64,000 nt of DNA from Bradyrhizobium septentrionale (GCF_011516645.4 NZ_CP088285.1:9132501-9196500); one strand, 5' to 3'; positions 52,825 through 63,919 are shown, numbered from the stretch's first letter. Numbers and translations: made by a program. Notes: a model not told the origin generated them from the letters alone.

Positions 52825-53373
52825 TCAGGCACAAGGGCTGCCAAAGGTGTCTAGAACCTTCTGATGAAGCTCGCCGCTCGGGGCCGAGAAGCAGCAGAAG
52901 GTCACCTGCGTGAGGTCGGGTGCCGCCGCCAGGGCGTCGACGACGGCCTTGACCGCGATACCGGCGGCGCGGTCCGGCGGGAAGTGGTAGACGCCGGTCG
53001 AGATGGCAGGAAATGCGACCGAGCCGAGACGGTTGGCGTGGCAAAGCTCGATGCCGCGGCGATAGCAGGATGCGAGCAGCGTGTCCTCGTTTTGGGTGCC
53101 GCCATTCCACACCGGGCCGACCGCATGGATGACGTGCTTGGCAGGCAGCAGCCGATACCCTTTGGTGATCTTGGCATCACCGGTCTTGCAGCCATGGAGC
53201 GTGCGGCATTCGGCGAGGAGCTCCGGGCCCGCGGCGCGATGGATCGCGCCGTCGACGCCGCCACCACCGAGCAGCGACGAATTGGCCGCGTTGACGATGG
53301 CGTCAACGCGCAGGGTCGTTATGTCGGTAACGATGACGTCGAGCCGCGCCTTGCCGATCTGGCGCGCGGTCAA
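52825..53373 (-). CDS. Macro-domain protein (O-acetyl-ADP-ribose deacetylase type)
   Basis: A 182-aa YmdB-like macro domain that removes acetyl or ADP-ribose modifications. Ligand loops are present: [20 protein letters not shown] (the AAN motif with Asn/Asp) and [20 protein letters not shown] (phosphate-binding loop). The start is TTG 2 bp after the glutaredoxin stop, a coupling arrangement; the ribosome-binding site is not obvious. Cytoplasmic. Confidence 0.88.
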   Translation of the reverse strand: MTARQIGKARLDVIVTDITTLRVDAIVNAANSSLLGGGGVDGAIHRAAGPELLAECRTLHGCKTGDAKITKGYRLLPAKHVIHAVGPVWNGGTQNEDTLLASCYRRGIELCHANRLGSVAFPAISTGVYHFPPDRAAGIAVKAVVDALAAAPDLTQVTFCCFSAPSGELHQKVLDTFGSPCA

Positions 53374-53375
53374 GG

Positions 53376-53708
53376 TCAGGCAGCCACGTCGACCGGGATG
53401 CCCTTGTCGGCAAACAGCTGCTGCAATTCACCGGCCTGGAACATCTCGCGGATGATGTCGCAACCGCCGACGAACTCGCCCTTCACATAGAGCTGCGGAA
53501 TCGTCGGCCAGTTCGAATAGACCTTGATGCCGTCGCGCAGTTCGGCCGACTCGAGAACGTTGAGGCCCTTATAGCCGACACCGATGTGGTCGAGGATCTG
53601 CACGACCTGACCGGAAAACCCGCACTGCGGGAATTGCGGCGTGCCCTTCATGAACAGCACGACGTCGTTGGACTTCACTTCGTTGTCGATGAATTGCTCG
53701 ATGCTCAT
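53376..53708 (-). CDS. grxD: Monothiol glutaredoxin, Grx4 type
   Basis: CGFS-type glutaredoxin (110 aa) that carries 2Fe-2S clusters together with BolA proteins. The active-site CGFS is at residues 29-32; the GSH-binding parts are [20 protein letters not shown]. Its usual partner gene bolA is also in the window (57989-58225) but some 4.3 kb away. The ATG at 53708 gives [20 protein letters not shown], the standard start. Divergent from egtB across about 295 bp. Confidence 0.94.
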   Translation of the reverse strand: MSIEQFIDNEVKSNDVVLFMKGTPQFPQCGFSGQVVQILDHIGVGYKGLNVLESAELRDGIKVYSNWPTIPQLYVKGEFVGGCDIIREMFQAGELQQLFADKGIPVDVAA

Positions 53709-54003
53709 TTTCGCTTCCTTCGGCGGCGGCGCTCTCAAGCCCTGACGGGCCGGCCCGCCCTTCTAACCCGTGACTGGCTATATATGTAGCTCAAACCATT
53801 GTGCATCCAAAGCAAAATGGCGGAAATCTGGCATGCGGCGGGAGCCGGGCGGCGCCCCAAAAAGGGCCGGGATTACCTGACGACCCCAATATCATCATGG
53901 GGGGGAGGCTTTTTTCCTGTAACCGAACCCCTATCTAGGACGAACTGTCCGTCTGGAACCAGTTTGCCGAAGCAACGTTCTCCCCTTGAATCGGAGACCA
54001 TCG

Positions 54004-55257
54004 TTGACGAAACCAGCCTCTGCCGCGGCCGCCATTCCCGGCGCCTCCCCGTCATTGTCCTCCGAATCCGGGTCGTCAGCCCAGCGCCTGGTGGATGCCT
54101 ATCGCGCGGTCCGTGACGAGACCGAGCGCCGGGCCGCGCCGCTGTCCGCGGAAGACCAGCTGATCCAGTCGATGCCCGATGCGAGCCCCGCCAAGTGGCA
54201 CCGCGCCCATACGACCTGGTTCTTCGAGCAGTTTCTGCTCGGCGAGCACGTCAAGGGCTACACGCCCTTCCACCCGGACTACGCCTATCTGTTCAATTCC
54301 TATTACGTCAGCGCCGGCCCCCGGCACGCACGCCATCAGCGCGGCCATCTGACCCGCCCGACATCAGACGAAGTCACCGCCTACCGCCGCCATGTCGACA
54401 CCGAAGTGGTGAAATTCTTCCAGACCGCCGCAGCGGATAAGCTCGAGGCGCTGGTGCCGCTGGTCGAGGTCGGCCTCAATCACGAGCAGCAGCATCAGGA
54501 GCTGATGTACACGGACATCCTGCATGCTTTCGCCCAGAACCCGATCCCGCCGGCCTACGATCCGGCCTGGCGCTTCCCGGCGTCGCAGCGCGGCACAGAG
54601 GAATGGGTGACGCTGAACGAAGGCATCCACACCGTGGGCCACCCCGACGACAGCTTCCATTTCGACAATGAGAAGCCCGCGCATCGCGCTCTGGTCGGCC
54701 CAGTCAAGCTCGCCAGAAATCTCGTCACCAATGCCGACTGGCTCGCCTTCATGAAGGACGGCGGCTATTCCACCGCCACGCTTTGGCTGATGGACGGCTT
54801 CGGCGCCGTGAGCAACGAGGGCTGGCAGGCGCCCGGCCACTGGCGCGAGATCGACGGCGAATGGAAGATCATGACGCTGGGCGGCCTGCAGCCGATCGAT
54901 CCGGCAGCGCCGGTTTGCCATGTCAGCTATTACGAGGCTGACGCCTTCGCCCGCTGGGCCGGCAAGCATCTGCCGACCGAGATGGAATGGGAGGTCGCCG
55001 CCCGCGCCGGCCTGCTCAACGATGCCTACGGCATCGTCTGGCAGTGGACCCGCAGCTCGTATTCGCCGTACCCGGGCTATCGCGCGATCGAGGGCGCGCT
55101 CGGCGAATACAACGGCAAGTTCATGGTCAACCAGCTGGTGCTGCGCGGCTCGTCGCTGGCGACGCCATCAGGTCATAGCCGTGTCACCTACCGCAACTTC
55201 TTCTATCCGCACCATCGCTGGCAATTCACGGGGTTACGCCTCGCCGACTATGCCTGA
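54004..55257 (+). CDS. egtB: Ergothioneine biosynthesis sulfoxide synthase EgtB
   Basis: Non-heme iron enzyme (417 aa) joining trimethylhistidine (hercynine) to a thiol in ergothioneine synthesis. The DinB-like N-terminal domain has the iron ligands His69 (in KWHRAHTTWFFEQFL), His160 and His164 (in LNHEQQHQELMYTDILH). The C-terminal FGE-like domain contains GHPDDSFHFDNEKPAHRALV, WAGKHLPTEMEWEVAA and HHRWQFTGLRLADYA. Start TTG at 54004 with GGAG upstream. egtD follows; egtA, egtC and egtE are not seen, so the thiol donor (Cys or gamma-Glu-Cys) cannot be told. Confidence 0.93.
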   Translation: MTKPASAAAAIPGASPSLSSESGSSAQRLVDAYRAVRDETERRAAPLSAEDQLIQSMPDASPAKWHRAHTTWFFEQFLLGEHVKGYTPFHPDYAYLFNSYYVSAGPRHARHQRGHLTRPTSDEVTAYRRHVDTEVVKFFQTAAADKLEALVPLVEVGLNHEQQHQELMYTDILHAFAQNPIPPAYDPAWRFPASQRGTEEWVTLNEGIHTVGHPDDSFHFDNEKPAHRALVGPVKLARNLVTNADWLAFMKDGGYSTATLWLMDGFGAVSNEGWQAPGHWREIDGEWKIMTLGGLQPIDPAAPVCHVSYYEADAFARWAGKHLPTEMEWEVAARAGLLNDAYGIVWQWTRSSYSPYPGYRAIEGALGEYNGKFMVNQLVLRGSSLATPSGHSRVTYRNFFYPHHRWQFTGLRLADYA

Positions 55258-55310
55258 TTGAGTCCTGTCGACATCAATACCGCGCCGGTAAGCGCGTTCG
55301 GGAGAGTATC

Positions 55311-56279
55311 ATGAATGTGCATGCCGCCGCTTTGGCCAAAGCGTATCCGTTCGACGAAGCGACCTCGGCGTTTGCCGGCGATGTCATCGGCGATCTCGCT
55401 CGTCACCCGAAGCGGCTGTCGCCGAAATATTTCTACGACGCCACCGGCTCGGAGCTGTTCGAGCAGATCACGGTGCTGCCGGAATATTATCCGACGCGCA
55501 CCGAGCTCGGCATCCTGCGCGACCGCGGCGACGAGATCGCCGCGATCATTCCGGAAGGTGCTGCGCTGGTCGAGTTCGGCGCCGGCGCGACCACCAAGGT
55601 GCGCCTGCTGCTCGAGCACTGCGAATTCGGCGCTTACGTGCCAGTCGATATCTCCGGCGATTTCCTCAAGGCCCAGGCCGATGGCCTGCGCAAGGATTTC
55701 CCCGGTCTCGGCATCTACCCGGTCGCGGCCGATTTCACCACGCCGTTCGCGCTGCCCGAGGCCGTCGCCGGCATGCCGAAGGTCGGCTTCTTCCCCGGCT
55801 CGACGCTCGGCAATTTCGAGCCGAGCGAGGCGTTGGCCTTCCTGCGCAGCGCACGAAAGATCCTCGGCCACGGCGCGCAGATGATCATCGGCGTCGACCT
55901 CGAGAAGGACGAACGCGTGCTTTACAACGCCTACAACGACGCGGCCGGCGTCACCGCGCGCTTCAACCTCAATGTGCTGGTGCGGATCAACCGCGAGCTC
56001 GGCGGCAATTTCGACCTGTCGGGCTTCACCCACCGCTCGATCTACAACCGCGACCGCCATCGCATCGAGATGCACCTGATCAGCCGCAAGGCGCAGACCG
56101 TGCGCATCCTCGGCAACACCTTCGCATTCCGCCCCGGCGAGAGCATTCATACCGAGAACAGCTATAAATACTCGCTCGAGCGTTTCACCGCGCTGGCCCG
56201 CAGCGCCGGCTGGACGGTGCGCAACAGCTGGACCGACGCCAACACGATGTTCTCGGTGCACGCACTGGTCGCGGATTAG
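55311..56279 (+). CDS. egtD: L-histidine N-alpha-methyltransferase EgtD
   Basis: SAM-dependent enzyme (322 aa) making hercynine from histidine, the first ergothioneine step. Characteristic parts: YFYDATGSELFEQITVLPEY, the SAM-binding LVEFGAGATTKVRLLLE, YVPVDISGDFL, FFPGSTLGNFEPSEA and IGVDLEKDERVLYNAYNDA. The ribosome-binding site GGGAGAG precedes the ATG. 53 bp after egtB, so one operon. Confidence 0.95.
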   Translation: MNVHAAALAKAYPFDEATSAFAGDVIGDLARHPKRLSPKYFYDATGSELFEQITVLPEYYPTRTELGILRDRGDEIAAIIPEGAALVEFGAGATTKVRLLLEHCEFGAYVPVDISGDFLKAQADGLRKDFPGLGIYPVAADFTTPFALPEAVAGMPKVGFFPGSTLGNFEPSEALAFLRSARKILGHGAQMIIGVDLEKDERVLYNAYNDAAGVTARFNLNVLVRINRELGGNFDLSGFTHRSIYNRDRHRIEMHLISRKAQTVRILGNTFAFRPGESIHTENSYKYSLERFTALARSAGWTVRNSWTDANTMFSVHALVAD

Positions 56280-56287
56280 CCATGTTA

Positions 56288-56340
56288 ATTTTGACGCGTT
56301 TTCTTCACGCGAACCGGCATCCACTTCGCTCGAAAACGCT
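56288..56340. repeat. Dispersed repeat, family E (copy 3)
   Basis: TTTTGACGCGTTTTCTTCAC followed by GCGAACCGGCATCCACTTCG and CTCGAAAACGCT, same orientation as copy 2. It fills the gap after egtD and ends directly against an ATG. Confidence 0.87.
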
Positions 56341-56367
56341 ATGAACGCAGGGGATGGGGCAACGACC

Positions 56368-56763
56368 ATGGGCAGGCGTGCGCTGCAGATCGCAACGGGC
56401 TTGCTCGCCCTCGTCCCGATCCTGACCGGCATCATCACGATGCTCGGCGTCAGCGATCCGCTCTACGCCTCGTCGGGCGTTCCGGCGCTGCCGGTGCTGG
56501 ACAGCAATCTGCGCTTCTTCGGCGGGGTCTGGCTTGGTCTCGGCCTCGCGCTGATCTGGCTGGTGCCACGCATCGAGAGCGAGAGCGTGCTGTTCCGCGT
56601 GGTCTGGGGCGGCATCTTCCTCGGCGGCGTCGGCCGACTGCTGTCGATCGTGATGGTCGGCGCCCCGCCGATCCCGTTCATCGGCTTCACCGCGCTCGAA
56701 TTGATCGGCGCGCCGCTGTTCGTCTATTGGCAGCATCTGATAGCAACAGCCGCCCGCAGGTAG
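56368..56763 (+). CDS. DUF4345-domain membrane protein
   Basis: A 131-aa protein with four membrane segments: IATGLLALVPILTGIITML, NLRFFGGVWLGLGLALIWLV, WGGIFLGGVGRLLSIVMVG and IGFTALELIGAPLFVYWQHL. This layout and the LRFFGGVWLG motif fit DUF4345. Function unknown. Start uncertain: ATG at 56341 abuts a repeat; ATG at 56368 (MGRRALQIATG) is preferred, as family members begin there and a GGGG precedes it. Confidence 0.8.
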   Translation: MGRRALQIATGLLALVPILTGIITMLGVSDPLYASSGVPALPVLDSNLRFFGGVWLGLGLALIWLVPRIESESVLFRVVWGGIFLGGVGRLLSIVMVGAPPIPFIGFTALELIGAPLFVYWQHLIATAARR

Positions 56764-56777
56764 CGCAGACCGCGCCC

Positions 56778-57959
56778 CTACTCCTCACCTTCCGTCGACC
56801 GCAGCGAGATCGATTCCCAGGCCGCGACCACGATCATGATCGCGGTGGTGACGAGCGAGAGCAGCAGCGGCGACATGTCGTGAGCAAAATAGGCCGTGAT
56901 CGCCAGCGCGACGATGCCGACGCCGTGCGAGAGCTGCAGGAAGTTGCGGATCACGAATTTGAACAGGATGGTCCCGACCAGGAACAGCGCGGGGCCGCCG
57001 ACCGAGCTCACGATGGTGTTCAGATCGGAATGGCCGCCAGGGTGCTTCAGCACCAGTTCGTCGGCGACCGCGGTGAGGATGATGCCGCCGACGATCGGCA
57101 TGTGCAGATAGGTGTAGGCGATCCGCGCCACGCGGCCGGATTGCTCGGATTTCGAGATCATCTCCGAGCCGGCCTCGGCGCCCTTGTGGAAATAGATCCA
57201 CCACATCGCGATGCTGCCGACCAGCGCCGAGACGAACGCGGCGACGTTCTCCGGCGTCCAGGTCAATTCGGCGAAGGTCGCGCCATCGACCACGATGGCC
57301 TCGCCAAGCGCGATGATGATGAAGCCGGCGCAGCGCTCGGCCATGTGGCCGCCCTCGACCGACCAGGCCTCCATCGACGAGAAGCCGAGCCCAGGGGTCC
57401 AGAAGCGGGCGGCCGGCGCGACATATTCGATTGTCAGCGCCGCGATCCACAGCCACATCCGCGTCTCGTGCTCGGCGAAGCCGCCGAGAACCCACAACAC
57501 GGCCGAACCGGACAGCCAGGTCAGGATGCGGATCGCGTTGTGGCGCACCGCCGTCCGCTGCCGCGGCGTCACCAGCAGCCAGAACGCGGTGCGGCCAACC
57601 TGCATCGCCGCATAGGTGCCGGCAAACCACAGCCCGCGCCCCTCGAAGGCGGTCGGTATCGAGGTCGACAGCAACAGCCCGCCGAGCATCAGCACGAACA
57701 GCAGCAGGCGGACCGGCGTCAGGTCGGGATTGAGCCAGTTGGTGACCCAGGTGGTGTAGACCCACACCCACCACACCGCGAGGAACAGCAGCGTGACCTG
57801 CACCGCCCCCAGCGGGGTGAAGTGGTGCAGCAGCGTATGCGACAGCTGCGTGACGGCGAAGACGAAGACGAGGTCGAAGAACAGCTCGGCATTGGTGACG
57901 CGGCTGGGCTGGTTCGGCACGATGACGCGAAACATCGCGCCGCGCGGATTATCTGCCAT
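56778..57959 (-). CDS. Low temperature requirement protein A (LtrA) family membrane protein
   Basis: A 393-aa inner-membrane protein with about eleven hydrophobic segments. The LtrA signature region VTNAELFFDLVFVFAVTQLS is near the N-terminus, and AGFIIIALGEAIVVDGATFA with LGSIAMWWIYFHKGAE-like core helices follows in the middle. LtrA is needed for growth in the cold in Listeria; in proteobacteria the role is unknown. The ATG at 57959 (MADNPRGAMFRVIVPNQPS) avoids a long unrelated extension into bolA. Convergent with the DUF4345 gene. Confidence 0.88.
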   Translation of the reverse strand: MADNPRGAMFRVIVPNQPSRVTNAELFFDLVFVFAVTQLSHTLLHHFTPLGAVQVTLLFLAVWWVWVYTTWVTNWLNPDLTPVRLLLFVLMLGGLLLSTSIPTAFEGRGLWFAGTYAAMQVGRTAFWLLVTPRQRTAVRHNAIRILTWLSGSAVLWVLGGFAEHETRMWLWIAALTIEYVAPAARFWTPGLGFSSMEAWSVEGGHMAERCAGFIIIALGEAIVVDGATFAELTWTPENVAAFVSALVGSIAMWWIYFHKGAEAGSEMISKSEQSGRVARIAYTYLHMPIVGGIILTAVADELVLKHPGGHSDLNTIVSSVGGPALFLVGTILFKFVIRNFLQLSHGVGIVALAITAYFAHDMSPLLLSLVTTAIMIVVAAWESISLRSTEGEE

Positions 57960-57988
57960 CGCCTGGGGCCCCGCCCGGTTGCCGGGGA

Positions 57989-58225
57989 CTAGCCTTCCGG
58001 CACGCCGGTTTGCAGGGCCAGCGCGTGCAGCACGCCGCCCATCTGGCCCTTCAGCGACTGGTAGACGATCTGGTGCTGCTGGACACGGGACTTGCCGCGG
58101 AATGACTCGGATATGACAGTGGCCGCATAGTGGTCGCCGTCGCCGGCCAGATCGCGGATCGTCACCTCGGCATCGGGGATCGCTGCCTTGATCATCGATT
58201 CGATATCTCGGGCGTCCATCGGCAT
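57989..58225 (-). CDS. BolA-family protein
   Basis: A 78-aa BolA/IbaG-type protein that partners CGFS glutaredoxins in 2Fe-2S handling. The family pattern DARDIESMIKAAIPDAEVTI, GDHYAATVISESFRGKSRVQ (iron/DNA-binding loop) and QHQIVYQSLKGQMGGVLHAL is complete. The ATG at 58225 has GGAGG 9 bp upstream; a second ATG two codons in is also possible. 29 bp upstream of ltrA. The partner grxD is 4.3 kb away. Confidence 0.93.
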   Translation of the reverse strand: MPMDARDIESMIKAAIPDAEVTIRDLAGDGDHYAATVISESFRGKSRVQQHQIVYQSLKGQMGGVLHALALQTGVPEG

Positions 58226-58423
58226 CCCAGTCCACCTCCGTCAGGTCGTTCGAATCAGGCCGGCTCGGCCAGGATAAAACCCAGGATAAACCTAAGATAA
58301 AACCTAGCGCTTGGGGTCTTCTAGGTCATCCCGGGCACACTATATTCCCATTCCCAGCGATTTAAACCTGCATCAATCGGTCACAAGCCATCACGCCGAA
58401 ATGACCAGAAGAGGCGCAGAATC

Positions 58424-58783
58424 ATGAAGCTCCCCGGCCCCGACCATCCGATCACGATCACGCCCAATGCCAAGCGCGTCCGCGTCACTGCCGACGGCGT
58501 CGTGATCGCCGAGACCACCCATGCGCTGACCCTGAAGGAAGCGAGCTATCCTGCCGTGCAGTATGTCCCCCGGCAGGACGCCAACATGGAGCTGTTGACC
58601 CGCACCGAGCGGACCACGCATTGCCCCTATAAGGGCGACGCAAGCTATTTCAGCATCAAGGCCAATGGCAAAACGCTGGACAACGCGATCTGGACCTATG
58701 AGGAGCCGTTTCCGGCCATGACCGAGATTGCCGGCCGCCTGGCGTTCTATCCGGACAAGGTGAAGATCGAGGAAGTCGCTTAA
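58424..58783 (+). CDS. DUF427-domain protein
   Basis: A 119-aa cytoplasmic protein of unknown function. Typical DUF427 features: HPITITPNAKRVRVTADGVV, the ATHAL-like strand, YPAVQYVPRQDANMELLTRT, TTHCPYKGDASYFSI and NAIWTYEEPFPAM. The CPYKG motif is invariant in the family. Single gene, in about 200 bp of upstream spacing from bolA. Confidence 0.9.
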   Translation: MKLPGPDHPITITPNAKRVRVTADGVVIAETTHALTLKEASYPAVQYVPRQDANMELLTRTERTTHCPYKGDASYFSIKANGKTLDNAIWTYEEPFPAMTEIAGRLAFYPDKVKIEEVA

Positions 58784-58835
58784 GGCCGTCTCGGCTGCCG
58801 CAAGCGCCTCGCGCCACCCAGCCTGAAAACGTAAA

Positions 58836-58856
58836 TGCCCGGGCCAGGCCCGGGCA
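58836..58856. repeat. Short REP-like palindrome (family A half unit)
   Basis: Arms TGCCCGGGCC and GGCCCGGGCA around a single A, followed by TGACGACGGG as in other family A copies. Lies between the convergent DUF427 and DUF1328 genes, and may serve as terminator stem. Confidence 0.75.
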
Positions 58857-58886
58857 TGACGACGGGAGTGTTCGGCCGGATCCCCG

Positions 58887-59060
58887 CTACGCTCTGAAGA
58901 TCGTGAGCCCGAGGATCAGGAGCACCAGGAAGATCACGACGAACACATAGAACAGGAAGCGGGCGATATCGGCGGACGCGGCGGAAATGCCGGTGAAGCC
59001 CAGCAAGCCCGCGATGATCGATACGACAAGGAAGATCAGCGCCCATTTCAGAAGTGTCAT
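58887..59060 (-). CDS. DUF1328 (YtjA-type) small membrane protein
   Basis: A 57-aa protein of two membrane helices. It begins [20 protein letters not shown], continues [20 protein letters not shown] and ends [10 protein letters not shown], the DUF1328/YtjA pattern with its conserved GFTGI. Abundant in rhizobia, often stress-induced, function unknown. Strand and start are clear from the single ATG at 59060. Confidence 0.9.
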   Translation of the reverse strand: MTLLKWALIFLVVSIIAGLLGFTGISAASADIARFLFYVFVVIFLVLLILGLTIFRA

Positions 59061-59248
59061 TGCTTATTCCTCATTACCGCGCGTCCGCACGGCTGCCAGT
59101 CGTCCCGGTAACGCCCGCTACCGACCACAGTTCCAAGAACGAAACAGCTGAAATGACCGACCTCGACACCAGGGAAGCAAGACAATTGGGCCTTGCTGAA
59201 TCGAGTTCCCGATTGCAACATCCGGCGGCAGACCCGGCTGAGGGCACC

Positions 59249-60433
59249 ATGAAATCGATTGCTCACGCGGCTCCGGCCGTCGACGTCCAGGCAGCACCGA
59301 AGCTCCACAAGCGTAACGTCGCGTTGGACCGTGCGCGCACCTTCCTGACGCTGGTCGTGCTGCTGCATCACGCGGTGATCCCCTACACCCATTTCGGGCA
59401 CACCGACCCGACATCCTGGATCGGCTTCGACTGCGTGGTGCTCGCCACCGACAGCTTCTTCATGGCGATGTTCTTCTTCCTGTCGGGGCTGTTCGTCTGG
59501 CCGGGGCTCGGCCGCAAGCCGTGGCTGATCTTTCTGCGCGACCGGCTGCTGCGGCTCGGCCTGCCGTTCGTGATCTGCGCGGTCACCGTAATTCCAATCG
59601 CCTATTACGCGATCGCGCTGCGCGCGAATCCGGAGGAGACCTTCTCCGAATTCTGGCGGAAGACCATGACGTTCGGGCCGTGGCCGAGCGGCCCGATCTG
59701 GTTCGTCTATGTCCTGATGACCTTCGACCTGACCGCGAGCCTGCTGTACCGGGTGTCGCCGCATCTGCTCGATCCCATCAACCGTCTCTCGATCATGGGA
59801 TTCGAACGTCCGTCGAAGTTCTGGCTGTTCCTCGTCGTCGTCAGTGCCGCCGCCTACCTGCCCATGCTGGTCCATTACGGCCAGAACTACTGGTTCGAAC
59901 TCGGACCGTTTTCGGTGCAGGCGAGCCGCGTGCTGCTGTATGCGTCCTATTTCTTCATTGGAGCGGGGATCGGGGCGGCCAACTTCGAGAACGGCGTGCT
60001 CGGCGCGCACGGACGGCTGACCGAGCGGCGCTGGTTCTGGACGGGCATCACGGTGATTCCCTACTGCATGATGTGGGTCATGATCTACATCAAGCGCGGG
60101 ATCATCGGTAACCCCGATCCGCTGCCGGGCTGGTATCTCGCGATCTACGGCAGCTTCTTCGTGCTGTTCTCAGCCTCGATCCTGTTCGCGATCCTGGCCT
60201 ACTTCCTGCAATCGAAAGACGGCGGGCCGACGCTGCTCGACCGCATGCAGGGGGATGCCTACGGCATGTTCCTGGTGCACTATCCGATCGTGCTGTGGCT
60301 GCAATACTGGCTGTTCGATATGGATCTGCCGGCGATCGCCAAGGCCGCGATCGCGTTCTTCGCCACCGTGGCGCTGAGCTGGGCCGCCACCGCCGTGCTG
60401 CGCAAGCTGCCGGGCGCCAATTACGTGCTGTAG
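59249..60433 (+). CDS. Acyltransferase family 3 membrane protein
   Basis: A 394-aa integral membrane O-acyltransferase-like protein with about ten hydrophobic segments. It starts MKSIAHAAPAVDVQAAPKLH; the family block ALDRARTFLTLVVLLHHAVI carries the catalytic-type His, followed by SFFMAMFFFLSGLFVWPGL and RDRLLRLGLPFVICAV. Such enzymes acetylate or succinylate glycans and lipids. The ATG at 59249 with GAGGG upstream is preferred to ATG 59153 (32 residues longer). Acceptor unknown. Confidence 0.88.
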   Translation: MKSIAHAAPAVDVQAAPKLHKRNVALDRARTFLTLVVLLHHAVIPYTHFGHTDPTSWIGFDCVVLATDSFFMAMFFFLSGLFVWPGLGRKPWLIFLRDRLLRLGLPFVICAVTVIPIAYYAIALRANPEETFSEFWRKTMTFGPWPSGPIWFVYVLMTFDLTASLLYRVSPHLLDPINRLSIMGFERPSKFWLFLVVVSAAAYLPMLVHYGQNYWFELGPFSVQASRVLLYASYFFIGAGIGAANFENGVLGAHGRLTERRWFWTGITVIPYCMMWVMIYIKRGIIGNPDPLPGWYLAIYGSFFVLFSASILFAILAYFLQSKDGGPTLLDRMQGDAYGMFLVHYPIVLWLQYWLFDMDLPAIAKAAIAFFATVALSWAATAVLRKLPGANYVL

Positions 60434-60437
60434 CTTC

Positions 60438-60465
60438 GGCCATGATGCGTGATCGCATCATGGCC
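60438..60465 (+). terminator. Perfect hairpin after the acyltransferase gene
   Basis: Arms GGCCATGATGCG and CGCATCATGGCC with a 4-nt loop (TGAT), 4 bp after the stop codon. Followed by TCTCTC and not a T-run, so termination strength is unsure. Confidence 0.6.
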
Positions 60466-60627
60466 TCTCTCGTTGGTGCGCGGCCGGCGCGCATCAGCCG
60501 CGGACCCAGTGCGTTGCAGCAGGCCGGTTGTGAACCGGAATTTGCGCGCAACCTGCCTTTGGTCACATGCCGCCGGGCGATTCTCGTTTATGCTCGCCGG
60601 ACTGATTGACCTCAGGGAGTCCCAGGG

Positions 60628-60888
60628 ATGAACGACCCTCAAGTTGGATGGATCGCCGCCATCATCGTCGGCGGATTGGCCGGCTGGCTCGCCGAGATGT
60701 TCATGAAGACCGGAACCGGTATTTTCATGAATATCATCCTCGGCATCGTCGGCGCCGCGCTGGCGAACTGGCTGTTGGGTCTGCTCGGCGTGTCGCTCGG
60801 CGGAGGATGGCTCAGCTATCTCATCGCCGGCTTCATCGGCGCCTGCGTGATCATCTTTGCCTGGCGCGCGATCCGCGGTGCGACCTAA
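60628..60888 (+). CDS. GlsB/YeaQ/YmgE-family stress-response membrane protein
   Basis: An 86-aa protein with three membrane segments: VGWIAAIIVGGLAGWLAEMF, GIFMNIILGIVGAALANWLL, and LSYLIAGFIGACVIIFAWRA. This is the transglycosylase-associated (GlsB/YeaQ) family, usually induced by stress. The ribosome-binding site GGGAG precedes the ATG by 8 bp. Function unclear. Confidence 0.9.
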   Translation: MNDPQVGWIAAIIVGGLAGWLAEMFMKTGTGIFMNIILGIVGAALANWLLGLLGVSLGGGWLSYLIAGFIGACVIIFAWRAIRGAT

Positions 60889-60974
60889 AGCATGATCCGG
60901 AAAAGTGCGAAGCGGTTTTCCGGAAAGATCATGCTTAAAGAGCGCGCTAGAGCATGATCCGAAGCGATCGTGCT
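60889..60974. repeat. Dispersed repeat (family F) with a nearby partial copy
   Basis: First unit AGCATGATCCGGAAAAGTGC, then GAAGCGGTTTTCCGGAAAGA and TCATGCT (60889-60936), with arms AGCATGATC and GATCATGCT. A second, shorter unit with AGCATGATCCGA and TCGTGCT lies at 60951-60974. Starts right after the GlsB/YeaQ stop codon. The same AGCATGATC palindrome flanks family E copy 2. Confidence 0.85.
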
Positions 60975-60983
60975 TGAACGAGA

Positions 60984-61014
60984 AATAGCGCGATGATGGC
61001 TTCATCGCGCTATT
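60984..61014. terminator. Strong hairpin between convergent genes
   Basis: Arms AATAGCGCGATGA and TCATCGCGCTATT, 13 bp perfect, loop of 5. It lies between the GlsB/YeaQ-type gene and purL, whose ends converge; suitable as a bidirectional terminator stem. Confidence 0.7.
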
Positions 61015-61057
61015 GGGGTCTTGTTCGCTTGACGTTGCAGCGCCTGGTCCGCCCCGA

Positions 61058-63277
<2,220 letters not shown>

Positions 63278-63439
63278 GGGTCCCTTAATAGGTAGATCGA
63301 ACGGGGGCGAAAAGGCCTTTTACGAGGCATTTTCGGCCTGTCCAGAGCTTTGCGGCTGACGACCGCGGGGTGCGGGATTTGCACAATGGGGATGGATCGG
63401 ATTTAAGGACGCGAACCCGATAATTGAAGGCTATATTTC

Positions 63440-63919
63440 GTGAACGAACTCGCCAAAACCGCATTCAACCGCCGCCCTGACCTGCACGTCGAAACCGAGG
63501 GCGAATTCGCCGGCTGGCGGACCTGGACCCGGGACAATTTCGAGACCCATACCGGCCCCTTTTACCACCGCATGGACGAAAACGGCCGCATCAGCTGCGC
63601 GTTCCGGGTAGGTAAAAAGCACCTCAACGGCTCCGGCAATGTCCATGGCGGCTGCTTCATGACGTTTGCGGATTACTGCCTGTTCGCGCTGGCCGGCTCG
63701 GTGCTCCAGGGCCCGGGCGTCACGGTGTCGTTCGCCTCCGAATTCCTCGACGCGGCCCGCGAGGGCGACCTGATCGAATGCACCGGCGAGGTCACCCGCG
63801 CCGGCATGTCGCTGATCTTCGTTCGCGGCATGCTGACATCGGCCGAGCGGCCGCTGTTCACCTTCTCCGGCACCATCAAGCGGGTGAAGCGCAAGGCGCC
63901 GGCACAGACACCCGCGTGA
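63440..63919 (+). CDS. PaaI-type hotdog thioesterase
   Basis: A 159-aa hotdog-fold acyl-CoA thioesterase. Active-site helix block HLNGSGNVHGGCFMTFADYC, with the following strand VTVSFASEFLDAAREGDLIE, is the PaaI/YbgC-like arrangement. Start GTG at 63440 gives NELAKTAFNRRPDLHVETEG. Divergent from purL over about 160 bp. Acyl-CoA substrate unknown. Confidence 0.88.
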   Translation: MNELAKTAFNRRPDLHVETEGEFAGWRTWTRDNFETHTGPFYHRMDENGRISCAFRVGKKHLNGSGNVHGGCFMTFADYCLFALAGSVLQGPGVTVSFASEFLDAAREGDLIECTGEVTRAGMSLIFVRGMLTSAERPLFTFSGTIKRVKRKAPAQTPA

